7,583 nt of DNA from Ruminococcus sp. (GTDB taxonomy: Bacteria; Bacillota_A; Clostridia; Oscillospirales; Ruminococcaceae): NCBI RefSeq assembly GCF_024684275.1, contig NZ_JAIKXF010000136.1, positions 1-7,583 on the forward strand, written 5' to 3'. The notes under the pieces were generated by a model. It was given only the letters and a program-made list of their open reading frames with translations. It did no database searches and was not told the DNA's origin. This document shows positions 1 through 5,263 of the stretch, in pieces (the stretch's first letter is position 1; each line of letters starts with the position of its first letter). The position numbers were made by a program, and so were the translations under genes.

Positions 1-1515
1 GAGAGGTCCGAGTGCCGCCGCTACCAGTGCGATTTTGACAATGGTTTCCTTTGTGGCGGGATCCATAGCGTTCAGTTTGTCAATGAAGCCCTGAATCTTC
101 GTCACGATTGCACGGATTGCAGGCATCAGGATTTCGCCGAAGGAAATGGCAAGCTCCTGAAGCTGCGACTTCAGAATGGTAAGCTGACCGCCGAGGTTAT
201 CCTGCATGACAGCAGCCATTTTTGCGGTTACACCGTTGTAGCCGTCAATCTCATCGGAACAAGTGCTGATTGCACCCTCCAGCTTCTGAATATCCGCAGG
301 GGCGGCATTCATCAGCGCAAGGAAGCCGGACATCGCATTCTTGCCGACCAACGCCTGTGCCGCCGATGCCTGTTCCGATTCCGACATCTGCGCAAAAGCC
401 ACACGGCAGTCTGCGAGAATGTCGTTCAGCTCACGCATGGAGCCGTCCTGATTGGTGGTTGCGATCTCCATTTCGCCGAAGGCATCACCGCAGAACTTGA
501 CCTCGCCTGCAAGGGCTGTCATGATCGAACGCAGTGCTGTACCGGACTGCGAACCCTTGATACCGCTGTTCGCCATCAGACCGATTGCCTGCGCTGTATC
601 CTCGCAGGAAAATCCCAGAGAACCCGCAACAGGCGCACAGTATTTGAAGGTTTCACCCATCATGCTGACGTTTGTGTTTGCATTGGACGATGCCGCCGCC
701 AGAACATCAGCAAAATGACCGCTGTCGGCAGCGGATAAGCCGAAAGCGGTCAGAGCGTCAGTTACAATATCCGAAGTGGTCGCCAAGTCTTCACCGGAAG
801 CGGCAGCAAGGTTCATGATGCCCTCGATGCCGTCCAGCATATCTCCGGTTTTCCAGCCTGCCATCGCCATGTAGTTCATGGCATCGGCGGCTTCGGAAGC
901 GGAGAACTTGGTCTTTGCGCCCATTTCACGGGCTTTATCACGGAGAGCATCCAGTTCATCACCGGTCGCACCGGATACAGCAGCGACCTTGCTCATGGCG
1001 GAGTCGAAGTCTGCTGCGGTCTTGACTGCGGCAGTTCCGGCAGCCATAACAGGAACGGTCACATGAGTGGTCAGTGTCGTTCCGACATCGGCGATTTTGT
1101 CGCCAGCCTTTTCGAGCATTTCACCCGCCTGACCGAGCTTGGCAAGAGCCGTACTGGAAGCCTCCGCCTCACGCTGAAGATTCTGCAATTTCTGTTCCGT
1201 TTCGATGATCTCACGCTGCAGGGCATCGTACTGCTCCTGCGAGATGTCTCCGTTGGCAAGTGCCTGATTTGCTTGCTCTGCTGATGTTTTCAGGGTTTCC
1301 AGCTTTTCTTTGGTAGCCTTCACCGCATCGGCGAGGAGCTTGTGTTTCTGCGAGAGCAGTTCCGTATTGGTCGGATCGAGTTTCAGTAGCTTCTGCACAT
1401 CCTTGAGCTGCGTCTGCGTGTTCTTGATGTTTTTGTTGACGCCTTCCAGAGCCTTCGACAGCTTGGTCGTATCTCCGCCGATCTCAACGGTGATGCCCTT
1501 GATTCTGTTTGCCAT
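1..1515 (-). CDS. Phage tail tape measure protein, TP901-type (N-terminal 505 residues; cut by window edge)
   Basis: This gene encodes the tape measure protein, which sets tail length, fills the tail tube lumen during assembly and is ejected ahead of the DNA at infection. The frame is open for 505 codons from the ATG at 1515 to base 1, so the 3' part lies outside. Residues about 20-125 are charged, helical and coiled-coil-like (for example NKNIKNTQTQLKDVQKLLKL). Residues about 165-450 carry the TP901/PhageMin_Tail signature: AADFDSAMSKV at 168-178, then LRDKAREMGAKTKFSASEAA at 191-210 and YMAMAGW at 215-221. The window ends in a hydrophobic run (IVKIALVAAALGPL) typical of the domain that follows. 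The start is supported by GAGGAGGTGA at 1530-1521, five bases upstream. It follows the cassette terminator directly. Codons are GC-rich: the 60 bases from 961 contain 38 G/C. Confidence 0.95.
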   Translation of the reverse strand, partial: MANRIKGITVEIGGDTTKLSKALEGVNKNIKNTQTQLKDVQKLLKLDPTNTELLSQKHKLLADAVKATKEKLETLKTSAEQANQALANGDISQEQYDALQREIIETEQKLQNLQREAEASSTALAKLGQAGEMLEKAGDKIADVGTTLTTHVTVPVMAAGTAAVKTAADFDSAMSKVAAVSGATGDELDALRDKAREMGAKTKFSASEAADAMNYMAMAGWKTGDMLDGIEGIMNLAAASGEDLATTSDIVTDALTAFGLSAADSGHFADVLAAASSNANTNVSMMGETFKYCAPVAGSLGFSCEDTAQAIGLMANSGIKGSQSGTALRSIMTALAGEVKFCGDAFGEMEIATTNQDGSMRELNDILADCRVAFAQMSESEQASAAQALVGKNAMSGFLALMNAAPADIQKLEGAISTCSDEIDGYNGVTAKMAAVMQDNLGGQLTILKSQLQELAISFGEILMPAIRAIVTKIQGFIDKLNAMDPATKETIVKIALVAAALGPL

Positions 1516-1542
1516 GCGGTTCACCTCCTCCGTGAGGGCATG

Positions 1543-1570
1543 AAAAAAGCACCTGCCGGAGCAAGTGCTT
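1543..1570 (-). terminator. Intrinsic (Rho-independent) terminator of the inserted cassette
   Basis: On the minus strand, AAGCACTTGC (1570-1561) pairs over ten positions with GCAGGTGCTT (1556-1547), with one G-U wobble. The loop is TCCG, closed by C-G. C(UCCG)G is a member of the very stable UNCG tetraloop class. Six T residues (1548-1543) follow, sharing two bases with the arm. The hairpin starts 17 bases after the stop codon of the 88-codon gene. The plus strand has no T tract after the hairpin, so it should act only on minus-strand transcription. Confidence 0.88.
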
Positions 1571-1587
1571 AGTGTGTAATTAATATT

Positions 1588-1854
1588 TTAGGCTCTTTCG
1601 CTATTTTGTAAATACTCAAAAACAGCATCAACAATTGAATGGTGCCAAGCATCAGCATCAAATACTTGACTGTTGCATATGGTGTACTTAACACCTTCTT
1701 TTGAAGTGAGCCAATGATCTCCAGAATGAATAAGGATGCCCATTTCCTCTAAAATCAAATTTAAGGCATGAACACTTTTGACATTGCACCCCATTTTTTG
1801 AAGTCTTTTGACAACTTCGATCTTATACAGATCACCTAAAGCATTGTACGGCAT
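1588..1854 (-). CDS. Small cassette protein, 88 residues, possibly winged-helix; function unknown
   Basis: I do not recognise this gene with confidence. The frame opens at an ATG at 1863, but the Shine-Dalgarno AAGGAGGA ends only one base before it. The second ATG at 1854 sits nine bases after GGAGGA, so I take it as the start. Two amphipathic helices (about residues 10-21 and 28-38) are followed by GILIHSGDHWLTSKEGVKYT (39-58), which looks like a wing hairpin. A final helix covers about 72-83. This resembles small winged-helix DNA-binding domains, including phage antirepressor C-terminal regions, but that is shape-based inference. There is no signal peptide or membrane segment. It lies 33 bases after the 279-codon gene, without a terminator between, so the two probably share one transcript. 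It could be a regulator or an antitoxin-like partner. Confidence 0.72.
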   Translation of the reverse strand: MPYNALGDLYKIEVVKRLQKMGCNVKSVHALNLILEEMGILIHSGDHWLTSKEGVKYTICNSQVFDADAWHHSIVDAVFEYLQNSERA

Positions 1855-1863
1855 ACAAATCAT

Positions 1864-1871
1864 TCCTCCTT
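1864..1871 (-). promoter_or_regulatory. Ribosome binding site that decides the start of the 88-codon gene
   Basis: AAGGAGGA on the minus strand ends one base before the first in-frame ATG (1863), too close for normal initiation. It lies nine to ten bases before the in-frame ATG at 1854. The later start is therefore preferred, which shortens the protein from 91 to 88 residues. Confidence 0.7.
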
Positions 1872-1887
1872 ACAAACATGGCAGTTA

Positions 1888-2727
1888 TTATTTGTCATGA
1901 AAACTTACAACATACTCTGACGGAACTATTGTTGTGTCTACCTTTCTTCCGGTATAGAAAAACTCCATCAATTTTGCAAATTCTCGGACTTCATCATCGG
2001 TGTCCTCAACAAATGCTTTTTTATTATGATCGAAGAACGCTTTTGCCTCCTCTATTGTTTGGTATGTCGCTTTCAGCTTTGTTGATATCGTTTTCATAGA
2101 GTGTTCATACATATTTTCACTACAAAGCATTGGAATTGTAATCAAGTGAGATTTATTATCCTCAACCCATTGAGTTGCTTCCTCAGTCCCGAACTCTTTC
2201 AAAATAACTAAAACCAGTTTATCAATCACAGCTTTGTTATTATTGTCAACAGAGTACAAATAGCACAACACCTTGCATCGAATAATAGGCGGAAGTAAGG
2301 AGAAACACTTAACTATCTTATCGTTTGTACCGAAATAATGTTTTGAGAAAAACTGAATAAATAAGCAAGAAATAAGATCAAGTAAATGATCATGTATCTT
2401 GGTATAATCATCTTGTGTTATTTGCGAGCGAACCTTTGAATGTGAACAGGAATTCGCTGCATAATAATCAGTTGTGTCATTCTTAACAGCAAGAATACAT
2501 TTTATAAAATGGTCTCCGTAAGTAAGGGCTTTTACTTCCTTTAATACTTCCTTGTCGCCGATTGTCAACTGATCATCCGGCTTAAAATCGATTAGCTTCC
2601 TGACTATTATTTCAGAAAGCACCCTCATTTGAGCGATTTTTCCACGGTAAGATGAATCAACATAAAAAATATCATGCAGACAATCCCCAAGAATATAAGC
2701 ATAATCTTCGTCTCTAAAATTACTCAT
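1888..2727 (-). CDS. Cassette protein of unknown function, 279 residues, possible HEPN/DUF4145-like N-terminal half
   Basis: No family can be assigned firmly. The protein looks soluble and mostly helical, with eight cysteines (residues 16, 77, 94, 121, 141, 151, 155, 202) and no signal peptide or clear membrane span. Residues about 27-130 resemble the HEPN-type fold of DUF4145 proteins: an early helix IAQMRVLSEIIVRKL (31-45), then AANSCSH (90-96) where such families often have a (R)xxGNxAAH-like motif, then ITQDDYTKIHDHLLDLI (103-119) leading into a hydrophobic helix. The arginine of the nuclease motif RX4-6H is not evident, so catalysis is doubtful. Residues about 135-279 are unassigned. The start has a good ribosome site (AAGGGGTGG, 2740-2732) and its own promoter. 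Composition is AT-rich: the 60 bases from 2221 contain 22 G/C, against 38 in a tape measure sample. This and its position between two tail genes argue for recent acquisition. Roles to consider are superinfection exclusion, abortive infection or a toxin. Confidence 0.85.
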   Translation of the reverse strand: MSNFRDEDYAYILGDCLHDIFYVDSSYRGKIAQMRVLSEIIVRKLIDFKPDDQLTIGDKEVLKEVKALTYGDHFIKCILAVKNDTTDYYAANSCSHSKVRSQITQDDYTKIHDHLLDLISCLFIQFFSKHYFGTNDKIVKCFSLLPPIIRCKVLCYLYSVDNNNKAVIDKLVLVILKEFGTEEATQWVEDNKSHLITIPMLCSENMYEHSMKTISTKLKATYQTIEEAKAFFDHNKKAFVEDTDDEVREFAKLMEFFYTGRKVDTTIVPSEYVVSFHDK

Positions 2728-2755
2728 ATTACCACCCCTTAGGATCTTTTCCTTT

Positions 2756-2784
2756 ATTATACTGCATAAAGAGAAAAAAGTAAA
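2756..2784 (-). promoter_or_regulatory. Sigma-A/sigma-70-type promoter of the inserted cassette
   Basis: On the minus strand TTTACT (2784-2779, four of six matches to TTGACA) is separated by 17 bp from TATAAT (2761-2756, a perfect -10). It lies in the 65 bp between the end of the shifted chaperone frame and the ATG at 2727. A start of transcription near 2749 would give a leader of about 22 bases carrying AAGGGGTGG. It is the only spacer in the head-tail operon where I noticed a promoter of this quality. I saw no clear operator repeats, so expression may be constitutive in a lysogen. Confidence 0.8.
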
Positions 2785-2792
2785 GTGGCTAT

Positions 2793-2981
2793 TTAGAAAT
2801 TATCAAAATCAGCCTGTCCAGCAACCTCCTGCCACCCCTCAAAATCATCATTTTCACGCTCGGTGAACATATCGTTGATTAACCCTATCGTAAGCATATC
2901 CAGCTCGGTCATTGTCAGGCCGAGCTGTTTGCATCTCAATAGGAATAATGGAGTTGTCATCGGGCGGTCAGTTTTTCGATG
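2793..2981 (-). CDS. Shifted-frame extension of the tail assembly chaperone (gpT-like part of a gpGT product)
   Basis: After a -1 slip at the heptamer ending at 2981, the frame reads on for 62 codons to a TAA at 2795-2793. This would give a fused chaperone of 181 residues (119 plus 62). The extension contains LLRCKQLGLTMTELDMLTIG and then a NDMFTE segment, and ends acidic and aromatic. This resembles the second tail chaperone frame seen in many Firmicute phages. In lambda, the equivalent gpT part recruits tail tube subunits to the tape measure held by the gpG part. An in-frame ATG at 2960 overlaps the stop codon of the first frame (ATGA), so a free 55-residue protein by re-initiation is an alternative. 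No Shine-Dalgarno precedes that ATG. Confidence 0.8.
   Translation of the reverse strand, partial: HRKTDRPMTTPLFLLRCKQLGLTMTELDMLTIGLINDMFTERENDDFEGWQEVAGQADFDNF
2901..2927 (-). repeat. Perfect 8-bp inverted repeat inside the gpT-like frame
   Basis: CAGCTCGG (2927-2920 on the minus strand) and CCGAGCTG (2908-2901) can form an eight-pair stem with an 11-base loop. It starts 53 bases after the slippery heptamer, farther than usual for a frameshift stimulator, and has no T tract. It may simply follow from coding constraints. Confidence 0.5.
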
Positions 2982-3337
2982 TTTTTTTTAGATTCCGCCT
3001 GTGTCTCCACGTTGAGTCCCCACAGTTCAATGAGTTTCGGGAGCACCTCATAAATGGAGAACGTGTTGAACGCTTCAAGCCAGTCATCGGGGGTGTCCGG
3101 TACGTTCTCCGGATCAGCGTGCTTCGCCATGATGTATGCGATATTCTCAAACACTTCAAGGCTATCGATGTCGAGGTTTGAACCTTCCTCATCGCCCTCC
3201 TGAACAGAAGTCTGAAGCGCAGCGAAATCCTTGTAAATGTCTCTGCGAAACTTGATGCGATAAAGGCGCGGAATTGCAGCACTTGCCTTGAATGGTACCT
3301 TTATTCCGTCAACCGTTATTTCTTTTCGTATAGCCAT
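2957..3337 (-). CDS. Tail assembly chaperone, short form (gpG-like)
   Basis: The 126-residue product matches the tail assembly chaperones of siphoviruses. These bind the tape measure protein during assembly and are absent from the mature virion. The N-terminal region has the segment PFKASAAIPRLYRIKFRRDI (about 15-34), typical of the Gram-positive phage family, and the rest is helical and acidic. The order major tail protein, chaperone, (cassette), tape measure supports the assignment. The start at 3337 has AAGGAGG eight bases upstream, 11 bases after the major tail protein stop. The last codons contain the slippery sequence TCT AAA AAA AAC, so a fraction of ribosomes should make the longer form. 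The stop TGA at 2959-2957 ends the short form. Confidence 0.9.
   Translation of the reverse strand: MAIRKEITVDGIKVPFKASAAIPRLYRIKFRRDIYKDFAALQTSVQEGDEEGSNLDIDSLEVFENIAYIMAKHADPENVPDTPDDWLEAFNTFSIYEVLPKLIELWGLNVETQAESKKNIEKLTAR
2981..2987 (-). promoter_or_regulatory. Programmed -1 ribosomal frameshift site (A AAA AAC)
   Basis: The minus strand reads TCT AAA AAA AAC in the chaperone frame. The heptamer A AAA AAC fits X XXY YYZ exactly and is placed correctly relative to the zero frame. The shifted frame is open past the zero-frame stop and encodes a recognisable gpT-like segment. Programmed slippage at this point in tail chaperone genes is conserved across siphoviruses. No strong hairpin is seen within ten bases downstream. 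Confidence 0.85.
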
Positions 3338-3348
3338 AGTACGCCTCC

Positions 3349-3966
3349 TTATTCAGCAGCTTTAGCGGCCTTTGCAGCATTATTGTTATTCGTAGCCGCA
3401 GTTGTTGGTATGTATACAGCGTTATACCACCCGTTATATGTACTCTCATCCGTACTCTCGCAGGTCTTGGATTTGACAAGTCCATTAGGCAGTGCTGATG
3501 CCTTGAGTGAGAGCTTTTCCGTCTTGACGGACTTGCTCTCCTCCGTAGTTTCGCCCTCAGTTGCAGGACGGGACGCAGAGCAGCAGTACAGCACATGACG
3601 GATGTGGTTCTTGTCGCCGTCAAACTCGAACATGAGTGCGAACTGCGATGTTTCCGCATCGTTGCGCTCCACCAGAACGCCCTTTGCATCAAGCTGTTCA
3701 CCGAGAATCGCCGTTGCAAAGTCGGTCGTAATGAGTGCAACCTCCAGATCGCCGTCATAGCCTGCGTTGTTGTTGATGACATAATACACGCTGTTATCGG
3801 CATAGAAATTCTCGTTTTCACCGTTCGCGTCAATGCTCAGGGAAACTGCACCGGGCAGGCACACAGGCGTTGCGAATGTCGGAACGCCATCGTCCGACCA
3901 TGCCGTGATCTTTGCCCAATGCACCTTATTCAGACCGAATTTTACCTTATTCTTCTGCAGTGCCAT
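3349..3966 (-). CDS. Major tail tube protein, phi13-type
   Basis: The 205-residue product forms the stacked rings of the tail tube. It matches the phi13/TP901 major tail protein family. Recognisable segments are an N-terminal FGLNKVHWAKIT (about 10-21), then a LPGAVSLSIDANGENENFYADN-like stretch around 37-58 and YDGDLEVALITTDFA (about 70-84), followed by a beta-rich core. The C-terminus is low complexity (TAATNNNNAAKAAKAAE) and looks like a flexible tail. The start at 3966 is preceded by GGAGG and lies two bases after the stop of the upstream gene, so expression is coupled within the late operon. Size and position next to the tail chaperone fit a major tail protein. Confidence 0.92.
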   Translation of the reverse strand: MALQKNKVKFGLNKVHWAKITAWSDDGVPTFATPVCLPGAVSLSIDANGENENFYADNSVYYVINNNAGYDGDLEVALITTDFATAILGEQLDAKGVLVERNDAETSQFALMFEFDGDKNHIRHVLYCCSASRPATEGETTEESKSVKTEKLSLKASALPNGLVKSKTCESTDESTYNGWYNAVYIPTTAATNNNNAAKAAKAAE

Positions 3967-3968
3967 TG

Positions 3969-4286
3969 TTATACCTCCATTTCGTAAAGCACCTCATAGA
4001 GCTTCTCGCTCTCGATCCAGCTTTCAGTTTTCGTGTAATAGATATTGTGCTGCGTCAGCACTTCCTCCACACGGCTTTCCGTATCGGGCGACTTTTCATC
4101 CGTATACAGTTCAATATCAAGCTGCTTGAAGCTGTGATACATCAGGTTATCCGCGCCGAAGGTGTCCTCGCCGGGTGAAAGGAAAATAACAAAGGGCGGG
4201 TGTGGAGACTCACCCTCTGCAAAATGATGATAGGCGAAAGGAAGCCCTGTCTCCTTCATCATTTCGTTGATTTCTTCATAGGTCAT
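3969..4286 (-). CDS. Small tail protein, probable tail terminator / minor tail component
   Basis: The 105-residue protein belongs to a family common in Firmicute prophages, with the N-terminal pattern GLPFAYHHFAEGESPHPPF (about 14-32), a central DIELYTDEKSPDTE and a C-terminal ESEKLYEVLYEMEV. Its place between an HK97 gp10-like protein and the major tail protein is where tail terminator or tail-to-head joining proteins lie in siphoviruses. Such proteins cap the tube and bind the head connector. The start overlaps the previous stop as ATGA (4286-4283), preceded by AGGAGG, which points to translational coupling. The family resemblance is recalled, and the precise role is inferred from gene order. 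Confidence 0.82.
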   Translation of the reverse strand: MTYEEINEMMKETGLPFAYHHFAEGESPHPPFVIFLSPGEDTFGADNLMYHSFKQLDIELYTDEKSPDTESRVEEVLTQHNIYYTKTESWIESEKLYEVLYEMEV

Positions 4287-4660
4287 GAAAGCGCCTCCTC
4301 AATCATACGAGTGAGCATTTTCTCACCCTGTGCTTCCGCAGGTGCAATATGCGGCTTGCCGGATACACGTCTGCCGTTCCGCTTTGCATGACCTTTTTCA
4401 AGCAGGTGCGCAAGCTGGTAGCGGTCTTTCGAGTGAACGGTCATTTCGAGTGTATGACTGTTCTCCTTCGTTTTCTTGATCGTCCAGCTCTTGCGGTACT
4501 TGCCGCTGAGCTTCGGAGCACTTGAAGAAATTTCTTTTTTAACGTTAGCAGCTGTCTTTTTGACAGCCTTTTTCATTTCAGTATCTGCAAGTTCAGCATA
4601 TTCAGCCAGACCTTTCATAATAACATCTGCCATGTCATCAATAGAAGTCATCCTGTTCAC
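4283..4660 (-). CDS. HK97 gp10-like head-tail joining protein
   Basis: This protein of up to 125 residues fits the HK97 gp10-like family of neck or tail-completion proteins. It has a lysine-rich N-terminal helix (EMKKAVKKTAANVKKEI, about 28-44), then SAPKLSGKYRKSWTIKKT (about 47-64) and LAHLLEKGHAKRNGRRVSG (about 83-101), followed by a HIAPA turn and a final helix. The track start is a GTG at 4660. An in-frame ATG at 4651 would shorten it by three residues. GAAGGG upstream is closer to the spacing for the GTG, so the choice is open. It overlaps the head-closure gene by 23 bases and the next gene by four, typical of a compact late operon. Confidence 0.88.
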   Translation of the reverse strand: MNRMTSIDDMADVIMKGLAEYAELADTEMKKAVKKTAANVKKEISSSAPKLSGKYRKSWTIKKTKENSHTLEMTVHSKDRYQLAHLLEKGHAKRNGRRVSGKPHIAPAEAQGEKMLTRMIEEALS

Positions 4661-4991
4661 CAGCCCTTCGTGTACCTGCCGTTATTCTCATATAGTCCAT
4701 AGACTTGTAATTTGGCAGTATACTGTCAATGTTATATGTTAATCCACGGAACTGAAGCCTGTGCGTTGTCGGATTTATCCTCATAGTATCTGAGGTCTGC
4801 CGTACTATGAATTCTATTGAGTAGATTTCTTTTGTAACACCGGCTTCTGTCGTTTCAGTTGATGACTTTGGAGTAACGGCTGCCCAGCAGGAGAAAGCCT
4901 CCTCCCACTGAGCCTTATGATTGCCGATATCGTCGGTTTTGGTATGATGCTCGAGGAAGGATATCCTCTGATTAAGCAATCCTATTTCCAT
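4638..4991 (-). CDS. Phage head closure (head-tail adaptor) protein
   Basis: The 117-residue protein matches the SPP1 gp16-type head-closure family, which seals the connector after DNA packaging and provides the tail docking surface. It is a small beta-barrel type: an N-terminal LNQRISFLEHHTKTDDIGNH (about 5-24), a central WEEAFSCWAAVTP (about 29-41), then KEIYSIEFIVRQT (about 54-66) and LQFRGLTYNIDSI (about 79-91). The pattern 'R..F......D..G......W......WA' is typical. The start overlaps the preceding stop by one base (TGATG), so it is probably translated by coupling with the gp6-like gene. Confidence 0.9.
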   Translation of the reverse strand: MEIGLLNQRISFLEHHTKTDDIGNHKAQWEEAFSCWAAVTPKSSTETTEAGVTKEIYSIEFIVRQTSDTMRINPTTHRLQFRGLTYNIDSILPNYKSMDYMRITAGTRRAGEQDDFY

Positions 4992-5263
4992 CAGATAATG
5001 CCCTCCCTCTGTGCAAATAAAAGCGCCCTCAGTGTAAGAGTCAGCTTATGGTAGTCAGCAGTATTGCGGTTTTCATAGAGGTATGATACAGTATACAGCA
5101 TAGCCTGCCGTGAGGTTTCCTCATTTACCGCAAGTGCAGTATCGTCCATTCTGCCAACATCTTTCACAAGGCGCTTAGCCGTGTCTATAAGTGATATGAT
5201 GAGCTTGTCGTCTTCGCAGTGGTCTACACGGAGATAATTCTTGGTTTCAGCAAGTGTTATCAT
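4991..5263 (-). CDS. gp6-like head-tail connector protein
   Basis: The 90-residue product belongs to the HK97 gp6-like connector family, which forms a ring under the portal. The N-terminus LAETKNYLRVDHCEDDKLI (about 4-22) followed by a long helix (SLIDTAKRLVKDVGRM, about 25-40) is the family's usual pattern. The C-terminal half is helical, with MLYTVSYLYENRNTAD (about 55-70). The ATG overlaps the capsid gene's stop as ATGA (5263-5260), so translation is coupled to the very abundant capsid message. Size is normal for the family. Confidence 0.9.
   Translation of the reverse strand: MITLAETKNYLRVDHCEDDKLIISLIDTAKRLVKDVGRMDDTALAVNEETSRQAMLYTVSYLYENRNTADYHKLTLTLRALLFAQREGII

Noticed and set aside
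2403..2408. TATAAT on the plus strand inside the 279-codon gene
   Set aside because: The sequence 17 bp upstream (AAGTAA) does not resemble a -35 element, and no plus-strand gene follows; expected by chance in AT-rich DNA.
1516..2800. Direct repeats or transposase that could explain insertion of the cassette
   Set aside because: I found only short shared strings such as AGGAGGT, which are ribosome sites, and no transposase or integrase.
3309..3833. 174-codon minus-strand frame overlapping the major tail protein
   Set aside because: Out of frame with the recognisable tail tube protein and the chaperone start; low-complexity shadow.
3595..4178. Plus-strand frames opposite the major tail protein and tail terminator genes
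   Set aside because: Shadows of well-supported minus-strand genes; no ribosome sites or family resemblance.
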